The notes under the pieces: generated by a model
Told to the model about the DNA's origin: nothing
Databases searched by the model: none
Seen by the model: only the letters and a program-made list of their open reading frames with translations
In this document: piece by piece, positions 18,646 to 27,010 of the stretch
Layout: the number at the start of each line of letters is the position of its first letter
Position numbering within the stretch: the stretch's first letter is position 1
Assembly: GCA_002331385.1 (NCBI GenBank)
Contig: DCYB01000007.1
Span: forward strand, 1 to 64,000
DNA length: 64,000 nt
Source of the DNA: Comamonadaceae bacterium UBA2121
GTDB lineage: Bacteria > Pseudomonadota > Gammaproteobacteria > Burkholderiales > Burkholderiaceae_C
Direction: 5' to 3'
Program-made: the position numbers and the translations under genes

Positions 18646-18909
18646 TCAGAGCAACTTGCTCTCGCCCAACTTGCCATGCAGCGTGACGGGGCGCGAATCC
18701 TGCGCACCCAACGGCTGACCGCTGCTGCAACTGCTCGTCGCACCACTGCCACTGTCACAACTGCTGCACCCTGCGCCGCAACCGGACGCTTTCGCCAGAT
18801 TGGGATTGATCTTGCCCAGCGGGTTACGCCATTTTTGCGGCATGTAGCGCCACACCAGATACAGCGCGGCGCAGGCGATGATGAGGGCGACAATCAGGGT
18901 TTGGGACAT
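18646..18909 (-). CDS. Small Cys-rich membrane protein linked to feoB (DUF6587/FeoB-associated type)
   Basis: 87 residues: one N-terminal transmembrane helix (residues ~5–20, LIVALIIACAALYLVW), a basic juxtamembrane part, then a cysteine cluster CGAGCSSC…CSSG around 44–61. This is the build of the small FeoB-associated Cys-rich proteins that often take the place of FeoC. It starts 43 nt after the feoB stop on the same strand, so it is the last gene of a feoA–feoB–orf operon. A role in handling iron or in controlling FeoB is plausible by context only. Confidence 0.78.
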   Translation of the reverse strand: MSQTLIVALIIACAALYLVWRYMPQKWRNPLGKINPNLAKASGCGAGCSSCDSGSGATSSCSSGQPLGAQDSRPVTLHGKLGESKLL

Positions 18910-18952
18910 CTGTCTTTGCTCCTTCGGCGGTAGTGCGTGAGGCCCGCGGCGC

Positions 18953-20860
18953 TCAGCCGGCCCCCAGCGCCAGTGCGACGTGATAGACGATGAAACACAT
19001 GACGTAGGCCAGACCGAAGAGGTAGGCGGTCATGAACCAAGTGTAGCGCCAGCTATTGGTTTCGCGGCGCACGGTGGCCAGCGTGGCAAGGCATTGCGGT
19101 GCGTAAACGAACCACGTGAGCAGTGACAGCGCCGTCGCCAGCGACCATTGCCCCGCGATCAGCGGGCCCAATTGCGCGGCTGTGTCGTCGCCCGAGGCAG
19201 CCAGTGCGTAGACCGTGCCCAGCGCACTCACCGCCACTTCGCGCGCGGCCATGCCGGGCACCAGGGCGATACAAATCTGCCAGTTGAAGCCGATGGGCGA
19301 GAACACCACGGCCATGGCTTCACCAATGCGACCGGCCAGGCTGTAGGTGATGGCGGGTTGGGTTGCGCCCTCCGGTGCACCGGGATAGCTCGACAGGAAC
19401 CACAGCACGATGGTCAGCGCCAGGATCACGCCACCCACGCGCTTCAGGAAAATCAGGGCGCGCTCGTACAGGCCAATCAACAGGCTGCGCACGCTCGGCC
19501 AGCGGTAGGCAGGCAATTCCATCATCAGCGCGGCGCGGCCTTGTCGTGTACCGAAGCGCTTGGCCACAAAGGCCACGGCCATGGCGCTGACGATGCCGGC
19601 AATGTAGAGGCCGAACAGCACCAGCCCTTGCAGATTGAACAGTCCAGCCACCGTGCGCGCCGGAATGAACGCGCCGATGAGCAAGGCATACACGGGCAGG
19701 CGCGCAGAGCAGGTCATCAACGGCGCGATCATGATGGTGACGAGCCGGTCGCGCCAGCTTGGAATGGAGCGCGCCGCCATCACGCCGGGAATGGCGCAGG
19801 CAAAGCTGGAGAGCAGCGGAATGAAGGAACGCCCCGACAGCCCGACCGTGCCCATGAGCCGATCGAGCAGGAATGCAGCGCGCGGCAGATAGCCCGAATC
19901 TTCGAGCACCAGAATGAAGAAGAACAGGATCAGAATCTGCGGCAGGAACACCAGCACGCCACCCGCACCGGCAATCACGCCATCGGCCAGCAGGCTGCGC
20001 AGCGGGCCATCGGCCATGTGCGCGTTGAGCCATTCGGCCGCAGAGGCGGTGGTCGCGTCGATGAAATCCATGGGCACCGCAGCCCACGCAAACACGGCCT
20101 GGAAAATCAGGAACAGCAGCACCGCGAGCAACACCAGCCCCCAGACCGGATGCAGCACGACGGCATCGATGCGGTCATCACGCGCCAGTTGCACGGGCGG
20201 CAGCTTGACGGCCAGATCGAGAATGCGACGCACCTCGTCATGCAGCGCCAGCACGCGCTGTTGCGGATCGCCGTGGGGCTCCTGCGTGTGCGCAGGAATG
20301 GCGGTCTGGAAATCCGCCGTGTCGATCCATTGCAGCAATTGCTGTGCGCCGTCCGCCTTCACTGCCACGGTGGAGATCACCGGCACTCCCAGTTCGCGCG
20401 CCAGCACGGCTTCGTCGATCTCGATGCCCTGCTTGCTCGCCATGTCGCTCATGTTGAGCACCAGCACCATGGGCAGACCCAGTTGGCGCGCTTCCAGCAC
20501 CAGACGCAGGTTCAGGCGCAGGTGCGTGGCGTCGGTCACGCACGCCACCAGTTCCGGCAGCGGCTCGCCCTTGCGGCGGCCCAGCAGCACGTCGCGCGTG
20601 ACGGCTTCGTCCATGCTTTGCGCGTGCAGGCTGTAGGCCCCCGGCAGGTCGAGCATGCGCACGCGCTTGCCGCCCGGCGTGTTGAACCAGCCCTCTTTGC
20701 GCTCGACCGTGACGCCGGCGTAGTTCGCCACCTTCTGGCGCGCGCCCGTCATGAGGTTGAACAGCGCAGTCTTGCCGCAGTTGGGGTTGCCCAGCAACGC
20801 GACATGCAGTGCGGCGTCGTTGGCATTTCCCGTGGATGAAGTGGATGCGGCGGTTGTCAT
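18953..20860 (-). CDS. feoB: Ferrous iron transporter FeoB
   Basis: Inner-membrane Fe(II) importer with an N-terminal GTPase domain. 635 residues. G1 GNPNCGKT at 24–31, G3 DLPGAYSL near 75, G4 NMSD near 135. The C-terminal part has gate domains with hydrophobic helices; FIPLLSSFACAIPGVMAAR carries the conserved Cys of the first gate, and GMAAREVAVSALGTVYAL is near the end. It is shorter than E. coli FeoB (773 residues) because the segment between GTPase and membrane core is compact, a common variant in Betaproteobacteria. 51 nt from feoA upstream. Confidence 0.96.
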   Translation of the reverse strand: MTTAASTSSTGNANDAALHVALLGNPNCGKTALFNLMTGARQKVANYAGVTVERKEGWFNTPGGKRVRMLDLPGAYSLHAQSMDEAVTRDVLLGRRKGEPLPELVACVTDATHLRLNLRLVLEARQLGLPMVLVLNMSDMASKQGIEIDEAVLARELGVPVISTVAVKADGAQQLLQWIDTADFQTAIPAHTQEPHGDPQQRVLALHDEVRRILDLAVKLPPVQLARDDRIDAVVLHPVWGLVLLAVLLFLIFQAVFAWAAVPMDFIDATTASAAEWLNAHMADGPLRSLLADGVIAGAGGVLVFLPQILILFFFILVLEDSGYLPRAAFLLDRLMGTVGLSGRSFIPLLSSFACAIPGVMAARSIPSWRDRLVTIMIAPLMTCSARLPVYALLIGAFIPARTVAGLFNLQGLVLFGLYIAGIVSAMAVAFVAKRFGTRQGRAALMMELPAYRWPSVRSLLIGLYERALIFLKRVGGVILALTIVLWFLSSYPGAPEGATQPAITYSLAGRIGEAMAVVFSPIGFNWQICIALVPGMAAREVAVSALGTVYALAASGDDTAAQLGPLIAGQWSLATALSLLTWFVYAPQCLATLATVRRETNSWRYTWFMTAYLFGLAYVMCFIVYHVALALGAG

Positions 20861-20911
20861 GAATGCATGCCCTCGTCTATCTGTTGTTATGCCAGTGCAG
20901 GCGGGCGTTTT

Positions 20912-21226
20912 TCAAGGGTGGGCAGGATGCACGAGGACGAAAGCAGCCTCGTCGCGGCGCAGGGCGAAAGTGGCCTGCCCTACGCGGATTGCCAAGGGAT
21001 CGGCACCGGGAAATCCGGTCGCCAACACGCGCACTGGCTCGCCCGGCAGGAAGCCGATTTCCATCAGCCGCAGCACGAGCTCTTTCTCACGTTCATTGGA
21101 CGCAGGGCGCAGGCCGAGCACGGTGCCGGTCTGCTGTTGTTGGAACGTGTCGAGTGCCACGCCCGCAGAGGACGCAGCGCCGCACGCTGCTGGTAAGGCA
21201 TTGGAATCTTGAGGCTGTACTCGCAT
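20912..21226 (-). CDS. feoA: FeoA-type ferrous iron transport accessory protein
   Basis: 104-residue cytoplasmic SH3-like protein that supports FeoB. The core runs from TVLGLRP through LRLMEIGFLPGEPVRVLATG to DPLAIRVGQATFALRRDEAAFVLV, the standard FeoA fold in which LMEIGFLPG is the most conserved part. About 25 residues before the core are extra and Ala/Gln-rich. First gene of the feo operon; a candidate Fur site lies 24–44 bp upstream. Confidence 0.92.
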   Translation of the reverse strand: MRVQPQDSNALPAACGAASSAGVALDTFQQQQTGTVLGLRPASNEREKELVLRLMEIGFLPGEPVRVLATGFPGADPLAIRVGQATFALRRDEAAFVLVHPAHP

Positions 21227-21632
21227 GTCGCGGAAGCATTTGCTGAATAGTTTTAATTCTCATTCTAATGTACGAGAGCGAAGGCGCCAACGGCGTTTTT
21301 CGAGTGACCCTTTACTTCACTTCATCCGCGTGTCATTCAACGGTTTGTCAACCTGAATTCCCAAACCGTCGCCACAACGAAACGCAAACTATGGCATCGC
21401 CATCAGGCTTTTGGCGATTCAATGTGTGCAATACAATGCGCTACATCAGACAGCTCTGCTTGTGCCGCGTGTCGGCTAAGAGGGACATCCCGATGACGTG
21501 CCTTGCCATCTTCCGGCCAGGCCGCACCAACGCCCAAGCTTTGTTTGCCTCATCGTTGTTGTTGACATCGGATGTCCGAAGCGCGCCCGCCCATGGATGG
21601 CAGACCCGCTCCCGTGCGTCCAGGGAGCCTTC
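21227..21632. other. Divergent intergenic region feoA / sulfur operon
   Basis: 406 bp between feoA (minus) and the cytochrome gene (plus). The feoA-proximal part is AT-rich and holds the candidate Fur site. The rest shows no convincing gene; the open frames there lack conserved features. Confidence 0.5.
21249..21271 (-). promoter_or_regulatory. Candidate Fur box upstream of feoA
   Basis: Read on the minus strand the stretch is AATGAGAATTAAAAC within an AT-rich run. AATGAGAATT is typical of Fur-box halves (GATAATGATAAT pattern). Position and operon content fit iron control by Fur. The match is partial. Confidence 0.5.
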
Positions 21633-22019
21633 ATGCCGAGAAATCCGTTCCGCCTTTTGTCCCCGCTGCGCTGCGCATGGCTGGGGCTGTGGCTCGCCAG
21701 TCCGCTGGTAGCACACGCGGCCTCTTCCGCCGCACCCACATCGCCCACTTCCTCCACTTCGCTCACGCCGCAGGATGTTGCCCTGCTCGCCGCCTCGTGC
21801 GTCAACTGCCATGGCCCACAGGGTCAGTCCAGGGGCGGCATTCCCCCACTGGCCGGACAGACGCAAGCCCATCTGCGTCAGCGCATGCTGGATTTCCGGG
21901 CGGGCACTGCCACCGACGCCACCGTGATGACGCGCCTGATGAAGGGCTACGACAGCGCGCAGATCGAGGCGCTGGCGCAATGGTTCTCTGGCGCGCTGGC
22001 GAAAGGCGGTCAACGATGA
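21633..22019 (+). CDS. Monohaem cytochrome c (FccA/SoxE-like)
   Basis: 128 residues: a Sec signal peptide (hydrophobic core LGLWLASPLVAHA, residues ~17–29), then one class I c-type haem site CVNCH at 56–60 and a likely distal Met in RLMKGYD (M103). This is the electron-accepting subunit for the flavoprotein encoded directly downstream (ATGA overlap). The well-known purple-bacterial FccA has two haems, so this is the shorter one-haem type. AGGGAG lies 11 nt before the ATG at 21633. First gene of the sulfur operon that runs to soxZ; acts in the periplasm. Confidence 0.87.
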   Translation: MPRNPFRLLSPLRCAWLGLWLASPLVAHAASSAAPTSPTSSTSLTPQDVALLAASCVNCHGPQGQSRGGIPPLAGQTQAHLRQRMLDFRAGTATDATVMTRLMKGYDSAQIEALAQWFSGALAKGGQR

Positions 22020-23308
22020 GCGGACATCCTCACACCATCCCACGGCGCACCGTCCTGACCGGCGCACTGGCCACTGCGGCTGGCGCGATGGCGCCTGCGC
22101 TGGTCCACGCGCAGGCCGCATCGGCCCATGTCGTGGTGGTCGGCGGCGGCTTTGGTGGGGCGACGGCGGCGCGCTACCTGCGCGAGTTTGCGCCGCGCGT
22201 GCAGGTCACGCTGATCGAGCCAGAGGAGCGCTTTTTCACCTGCCCGTTCTCCAACCTCTATCTGGCCGGACTGCGTACCTGGGAGAGCATCGGCCACGGC
22301 TACGACGGACTGCGCAACGCGGGCGTGAAGGTGATCCACGCGCGGGCGAGCGACGTGAACGCCAGCGCGCGCACCATCCGCTTGTCCACGGGCGAGCAAC
22401 TCTCCTGGGACAAGCTCGTGCTCTCTCCCGGCGTGGATATGCGCTGGAACGCCATCGAAGGCTACGACGAAGCCGCCGCACAACGCGCTCCGCATGCATG
22501 GAAGGCCGGCGCGCAAACGCGCTTGCTGCGCCAGCAGATGGAGGCCATGAAAGATGGCGGGACCTTCGTCATGGTGATTCCTGACAATCCGTTCCGTTGC
22601 CCGCCCGGCCCGTACGAGCGCGCCGCGATGGTGGCGCACTACTTCAAGCAGCACAAGCCGAGCAGCAAGATCCTGCTGCTCGATGCCAAGGACAATTTCT
22701 CGAAAAAGGCGCTGTTCCAGCAAGGCTGGAAGGCGCTCTACGGCGACATGATCGAATGGGTGGGGCTGGCCGATGATGGCCTGGTCAATCGCGTGGATGC
22801 CCGTTCGCTGGAGGTGGAAACCAACTTTGGCACGCGCCACAAGGCGGATGTGCTGAACGTGATCCCGCCGCAAAAAGCCGGGCTCATCGCCGAGCGCGCC
22901 GGTGTCACCGACGCCAGCGGATGGGTGCCCGTGAAAGCAGACACGTTCGCCGCGCGCCAGAGCGAAAACATATTTGTTCTGGGCGACGCGACCATCGCCG
23001 CGCCCATGCCCAAATCCGGCTTTGCCGCCAACACGCAGGGCAAGATGGCAGCGGCCGCCATCGCGGCGGAGTTGACCGGCGCGCCGCTGCCCCAGGCCGT
23101 TTACGCCAATACCTGCTACAGCCTCGTTGGCACGGAGTACGGCATCTCGGTCGCCGGCGTATACCGCGCTCAGGACGGCAAGCTCATCGAAGTGCCCGAC
23201 TCCGGCGGCGTCAGCCCCATGGACGCCAACGCCGCGTTCCGCGCCGCCGAGGCGCGCTACGGCGCGGCCTGGTATACGGCCATCAGCACGGACATCTGGG
23301 AGCGTTGA
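22016..23308 (+). CDS. Flavocytochrome c sulfide dehydrogenase-type flavoprotein, copy 1
   Basis: 430 residues. Twin-arginine signal IPRRTVLTGALATAAG at 8–23, so it is exported folded with FAD. The dinucleotide-binding motif VVVVGGGFGGATAARYLRE is at ~39–57. Cysteines at 76 (FTCPFSN), 195 (FRCPPGPYER) and 367 (NTCYSLVG) match conserved positions of the FccB/SoxF family, where a redox-active Cys pair accepts sulfide electrons. The C-terminal ~65 residues are the FCSD flavin-binding domain. Start codon overlaps the cytochrome stop, and its own stop overlaps the transporter start. Likely forms a periplasmic complex with the upstream cytochrome and oxidises sulfide or sulfane sulfur. Confidence 0.88.
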   Translation: MSGHPHTIPRRTVLTGALATAAGAMAPALVHAQAASAHVVVVGGGFGGATAARYLREFAPRVQVTLIEPEERFFTCPFSNLYLAGLRTWESIGHGYDGLRNAGVKVIHARASDVNASARTIRLSTGEQLSWDKLVLSPGVDMRWNAIEGYDEAAAQRAPHAWKAGAQTRLLRQQMEAMKDGGTFVMVIPDNPFRCPPGPYERAAMVAHYFKQHKPSSKILLLDAKDNFSKKALFQQGWKALYGDMIEWVGLADDGLVNRVDARSLEVETNFGTRHKADVLNVIPPQKAGLIAERAGVTDASGWVPVKADTFAARQSENIFVLGDATIAAPMPKSGFAANTQGKMAAAAIAAELTGAPLPQAVYANTCYSLVGTEYGISVAGVYRAQDGKLIEVPDSGGVSPMDANAAFRAAEARYGAAWYTAISTDIWER

Positions 23309-24378
23309 TGAACACGCTTCTCTGGTCCGGCTTTGCGCTGGGATGTGCCTTTGGCGCGGCGGCACGCCTTGGGCGCTTCTGCCTGCTGCGCGGCCTGCGC
23401 CAGTCGATGGGCATGGATGGCGACCGCACCGATGGCTCGCCCGCGCTGCAAGCCTTCGCGCTCGCTTTGGCGGTGGCGCTGGTGGCCACGCAATGGCTTG
23501 GAAAGAATGGCGCGATCGACCTGTCTACCGCGCAGGTTGTGCGCGCCCAGTTTTCGTGGGTCACGGCGCTGGTCGGCGGCGTGTTGTTCGGCGTGGGCAT
23601 GACGCTGGCGCGCAGTTGCGGCGCGCGCGCGCTGGTGCTGCTGGCCGGTGGCAATCTGCGCGCCTTCGTCACCCTGATCTGTCTCGGGCTGGCCGCGCAG
23701 GCCACGCTCACCGGCTCGCTCGCACCCGTGCGCTTGTGGCTGCAGAAGTTTGGCGCAGTGACGCTGGCGCAGCCCACCGTGTCCGGCCAATTGCTCGCGC
23801 ACGGCTGGTCCGACATGGGCACGCTGGTGTTCGGCATCGGCTTGCCCACGCTGGCGCTGGTCGCCTTCGCGTTCTGGAAACCCGCGCTGCGCCGCCGCCC
23901 CGCGCAACTTCTTTCGGCCGTCGTGATCGGCGCGCTCGTGGCTGCGGGCTGGTGGATCAGCGGCAACGTCGGCATCGATCCCTTCGAGCCGGTTCCGCTC
24001 ACGTCGCTGAGCTTCGTCGGCCCGGTCGCGCAGGGCCTGCTGTACTTGCAACTCGCTGTGGGGCGCGGCCTGAGCATCGGCCCCGCCATCGTCCTGGGCA
24101 CGCTGGCGGGCGCCTTCGCCATGGCGCTCATCACGGGGCGCGCACGCTGGGAGCTGTTCGATTCCCCCACGCGCTTCGGCGCCAGCGCCCTGGGTGGCCT
24201 GCTGATGGGTCTGGGCGGCGTGCTCGCCGTGGGCTGCACCATCGGTCAGGGCCTGAGCGGGCTTTCCACACTCGCCATCGCCAGCATGCCCGCTATTGCC
24301 GGGATCGTGGCGGGCGCGGTCATCACACTTTTCATCCAACGCACGATAGGCATCTCCCAAGGAGGATCATCCGCATGA
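23308..24378 (+). CDS. YeeE/YedE-family sulfur-compound transporter (TsuA-like)
   Basis: 356-residue inner-membrane protein with about nine to ten hydrophobic helices. Three conserved cysteine loops typical of YeeE/TsuA thiosulfate transporters are present: GRFCLLRGLRQ near residue 27, ARSCGARALVLLAGGN near 105 and AVGCTIGQGLSGLST near 310. In TsuA these cysteines relay thiosulfate across the membrane. The gene is coupled to both neighbours (TGATG with the flavoprotein before, ATGA-type overlap with the one after). In this operon it may import sulfur made in the periplasm, or supply substrate; the direction cannot be read from sequence. Confidence 0.85.
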   Translation: MNTLLWSGFALGCAFGAAARLGRFCLLRGLRQSMGMDGDRTDGSPALQAFALALAVALVATQWLGKNGAIDLSTAQVVRAQFSWVTALVGGVLFGVGMTLARSCGARALVLLAGGNLRAFVTLICLGLAAQATLTGSLAPVRLWLQKFGAVTLAQPTVSGQLLAHGWSDMGTLVFGIGLPTLALVAFAFWKPALRRRPAQLLSAVVIGALVAAGWWISGNVGIDPFEPVPLTSLSFVGPVAQGLLYLQLAVGRGLSIGPAIVLGTLAGAFAMALITGRARWELFDSPTRFGASALGGLLMGLGGVLAVGCTIGQGLSGLSTLAIASMPAIAGIVAGAVITLFIQRTIGISQGGSSA

Positions 24379-25721
24379 AACGTCGCAACTTTCTCATCAC
24401 CCCGTCAGCCATTGCTGCGGGCGCCGTCGTGTCGTCAGCCGTGCTGCCTGGCATGGCGCAGGCTGCACCCACAATCATCACGCCGCAATCGCGCATCCTG
24501 CCGCGCGAGGGCAAGGGGCCGCGCATCGTCATCTGCGGTGGTGGCTGGGGCGGCATGACCGCTGCGCGCTATCTGCGCGAGCTGATCCCCCAATCCGACG
24601 TCGTGCTGCTGGAGCGCAATCCGACGTTCTGGTCCGGCCCGATGAGCAACAAATGGCTGATCGACGTCGTGAACACCGACTTCGTGAACCACGACATGCT
24701 GCGCCCCGCCAACAAGTATGGCTACAAGCTCCTGCAATGCGAGGTGACGGGCTTCGAGCGCGACAAGAAGCTCGTGCGCACCTCGCTGGGCGTGATCGAA
24801 TACGACTACCTGATCCTCTCGGGCGGCATCCGCAACGACTACGAAGCCTGGTTCGGCAACGATCAGCGCGCCATCGACTACACGCGCAAGCATTTCCCCA
24901 ATGCCTACATCCCCAATCAGGAGATGTTCGCCCTCAAGCAAAAGGTGAAGGATTTCAAGGGCGGCACGCTGGTGATGACGCTGCCGCCACCGCCGCACCG
25001 CTGCCCGCCATCGCCTTATGAGCGCGCCTGCCTCATCGCCTGGCACATCAAGAAGCACAAGATTCCGGGCAAGATCCTGATCCTCGACCCCAAGCCCAAG
25101 ATCGCCCCCATCGGCGCGGGCTACAAGCAGGCGTTTGAAGAGCTGTATCCCGACATCATCACGCACGTGCCCAACGCGCGCGTGCAGGAGGTGGACCCGT
25201 TCAACCAGCGCATCAAGACGGCGGCGGGCGAGTTCAAGTTCGACGACGCCATCCTCATGCCGCCCCATCAGGCCGCGGACATGGTCTGGCATGCGGACCT
25301 GATCGGCAAGGGCACGGACGGCAAGCCCACCGGCTGGGCCGACATGCACCCGCGCCTGTTCCACGCGCACAGCGATGACCGCGTGTACTTCGTGGGCGAC
25401 CTGATGGGCATGATCTCCGACCAGTTCGGCCACTATCCCAAGAGCGGCCACGTGGCCAACTACATTGGCCGCATCGTCGCCCAAAACATTGCCGAGCGCG
25501 TGGCAGGCAAGGACGTTGTGGCGCAACTGCCCGACAACCTGTGCTACATGATGGTGAACGGCGACCCGCAAGAAGAAATTTCGGTGAAGTTCGAATACGA
25601 AGTCGACCCCACCGGCAAGGTCATCCAGACGCAGATCGACATGGACGTGCGCAACACCGACATGGTGAAGGAGGACTTCGCCTGGGCACGCTCCAAATTC
25701 AGCGACTTCCTGGCCATCTGA
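24375..25721 (+). CDS. Flavocytochrome c sulfide dehydrogenase-type flavoprotein, copy 2 (divergent)
   Basis: 448 residues. Twin-arginine signal MKRRNFLITPSAIAAGAV, FAD-binding IVICGGGWGGMTAARYLRE at ~51–69, RCPPSPYERA and the C-terminal FCSD domain. It shares the fold of the upstream flavoprotein but differs in key places: where copy 1 has FTCPFSN, this protein has WSGPMSN, so the first active-site Cys is replaced by Gly88, while a Cys remains in DNLCYMMVN near the C-terminus. AAGGAGG lies 10 nt before the start. It probably acts in the periplasm on a sulfur compound other than free sulfide, or as an electron partner; the true substrate is unknown. Confidence 0.85.
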   Translation: MKRRNFLITPSAIAAGAVVSSAVLPGMAQAAPTIITPQSRILPREGKGPRIVICGGGWGGMTAARYLRELIPQSDVVLLERNPTFWSGPMSNKWLIDVVNTDFVNHDMLRPANKYGYKLLQCEVTGFERDKKLVRTSLGVIEYDYLILSGGIRNDYEAWFGNDQRAIDYTRKHFPNAYIPNQEMFALKQKVKDFKGGTLVMTLPPPPHRCPPSPYERACLIAWHIKKHKIPGKILILDPKPKIAPIGAGYKQAFEELYPDIITHVPNARVQEVDPFNQRIKTAAGEFKFDDAILMPPHQAADMVWHADLIGKGTDGKPTGWADMHPRLFHAHSDDRVYFVGDLMGMISDQFGHYPKSGHVANYIGRIVAQNIAERVAGKDVVAQLPDNLCYMMVNGDPQEEISVKFEYEVDPTGKVIQTQIDMDVRNTDMVKEDFAWARSKFSDFLAI

Positions 25722-25729
25722 ATCCGCAT

Positions 25730-26239
25730 ATGACACCACTGACTCCCCACTTCACCCGCCGCCGCCTCGTGGCGGGCGCGGCAGCAGCGGGCGCGGCACT
25801 GGCACTGCCCGCCGCCGCGCAGACGTCCTCCGCCCTGCCCGTGAAAAAGCCGCTCGTCGGCCCACTCGCGCCCAACCCGGCAGAGTTCAAGCACGTGCTC
25901 GACGAGTTCACGCGCGGCGCCACGGCGCAGACACAAGGTCTGCTGCTCGACGTGTCCGTGCTGGCCGATAACCCGAGCGCCGTTCCCGTCAAGGTGAAGG
26001 TCACGCACGCCATCACCGAGCAGGATTGGTGCGAGGAAATCATCGTGCTGGCCGAGCTCAACCCCTCGCCGCTGGCCTGCCGCATACAGTTCACCGCCGC
26101 CAACGGCACCGCCGAAGCGGCGGTGCGCGTGCGACTGAGCCAGACACAGACGCTGCACGCACTGGCACGCATGAAAAGCGGCCGACTGCTGGCCGCCAAA
26201 CAGGATGTCACCGTCGCTGCCAGCGGCTGTGGCATGTGA
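25730..26239 (+). CDS. soxY: SoxY-type sulfur carrier protein
   Basis: 169 residues. Twin-arginine leader TRRRLVAGAAAAGAALALPAAAQ, then the SoxY immunoglobulin-like domain (LLDVSVLADNPSAVPVKVKV). Canonical SoxY ends in GGCGG, whose Cys carries the sulfur intermediate. Here the last residues are ASGCGM, so the Cys (C167) and one Gly on each side are kept but the tail is changed and extended by Met. Exported as a complex with SoxZ, encoded 14 nt downstream. The ATG at 25730 is 8 nt after the flavoprotein stop. Confidence 0.87.
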   Translation: MTPLTPHFTRRRLVAGAAAAGAALALPAAAQTSSALPVKKPLVGPLAPNPAEFKHVLDEFTRGATAQTQGLLLDVSVLADNPSAVPVKVKVTHAITEQDWCEEIIVLAELNPSPLACRIQFTAANGTAEAAVRVRLSQTQTLHALARMKSGRLLAAKQDVTVAASGCGM

Positions 26240-26253
26240 AGGGGAACGACGCG

Positions 26254-26583
26254 ATGAACAACAAGCCACCCCGCATCTGGGTCAGCAGCCTCACGCCGAA
26301 CAAAGGCGACGTGGTGCGTGTGCGCGCGCAGATCGAGCACATCATGGAAAGCGGCCTGCGCACCGACGCAGAAGGCAAGGTCCGCCCGCGCAACATCATG
26401 AACCACTTTGAAGCGCGCCTGGGCGATGCCCTGCTGTTCTCGTGGGACCCGGGCATCAGCATCTCGCAGAACCCGTACATCGAATTCACCTTTCTGGCGC
26501 GCCACAGCGGCGAACTGACGATGACCTGGAAGGATGAAAAAGGGCTGTCCCTGAGCGCAAAAAAAACCATCACAGTGGCCTGA
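26254..26583 (+). CDS. soxZ: SoxZ-type sulfur carrier partner
   Basis: 109 residues without a signal peptide; SoxZ is co-exported with SoxY by the latter's Tat signal. The family pattern is clear: PRIWVSSLTPNKGDVVRVRAQIEHIMESG, the IMNHFEARLGDALLFSWDPGISISQNPYIEF block and a final beta-strand KKTITVA. It supports SoxY swinging-arm presentation. Last gene of the sulfur operon; 68 nt to the next gene. Confidence 0.93.
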   Translation: MNNKPPRIWVSSLTPNKGDVVRVRAQIEHIMESGLRTDAEGKVRPRNIMNHFEARLGDALLFSWDPGISISQNPYIEFTFLARHSGELTMTWKDEKGLSLSAKKTITVA

Positions 26584-26651
26584 ATCGCGTACAGTAGCGC
26601 ACGCTCAAAGAGGCCGCTGCAGCGTGCGCGGCCACACCACACTACTGCCCC

Positions 26652-26981
26652 ATGTCCGCCGAACATCCCTGCCTCTCCTGCGGAGCCTGCTGCGCGAGCT
26701 TTCGCGTCGATTTTTCGGTCGAGGAAACGCAGGAATGCGGCGGCAGCGTGCCGGATGGCCTGACCGTGGAGGTCACCACCTACACCGCCCGCATGCGCGG
26801 CACGGACCATGCATCGCCACGATGCGCTGCGCTCACCGGCAAGATCGGCATGCGCGCAGCATGCGGCATCTACGAATGGCGACCTGCGCCGTGCCGGGAG
26901 TTCGAAGCCGGATCGCCCGCCTGCCAACGGGCACGCGCACGCCATCACCTCGCGCCGCTGGCGGACGACTTCGTGGGCTGA
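26652..26981 (+). CDS. YkgJ-family Cys-cluster protein, copy 2
   Basis: 109 residues, clear paralogue of the protein at 18244–18603: HPCLSCGACCASFRVDF, VPDGLTVEV, RCAAL, ACGIYEWRPAPCREF and PACQRARARHHL align with the first copy, with the Cys pattern kept. Predicted metal- or Fe–S-binding, function unknown. It sits between soxZ and kynB, with 68 nt to soxZ and 29 nt to kynB, so it may be transcribed with either. Confidence 0.83.
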   Translation: MSAEHPCLSCGACCASFRVDFSVEETQECGGSVPDGLTVEVTTYTARMRGTDHASPRCAALTGKIGMRAACGIYEWRPAPCREFEAGSPACQRARARHHLAPLADDFVG

Positions 26982-27010
26982 TGGAGCGCCACGCGCCGTA
27001 CACTGGCGCC

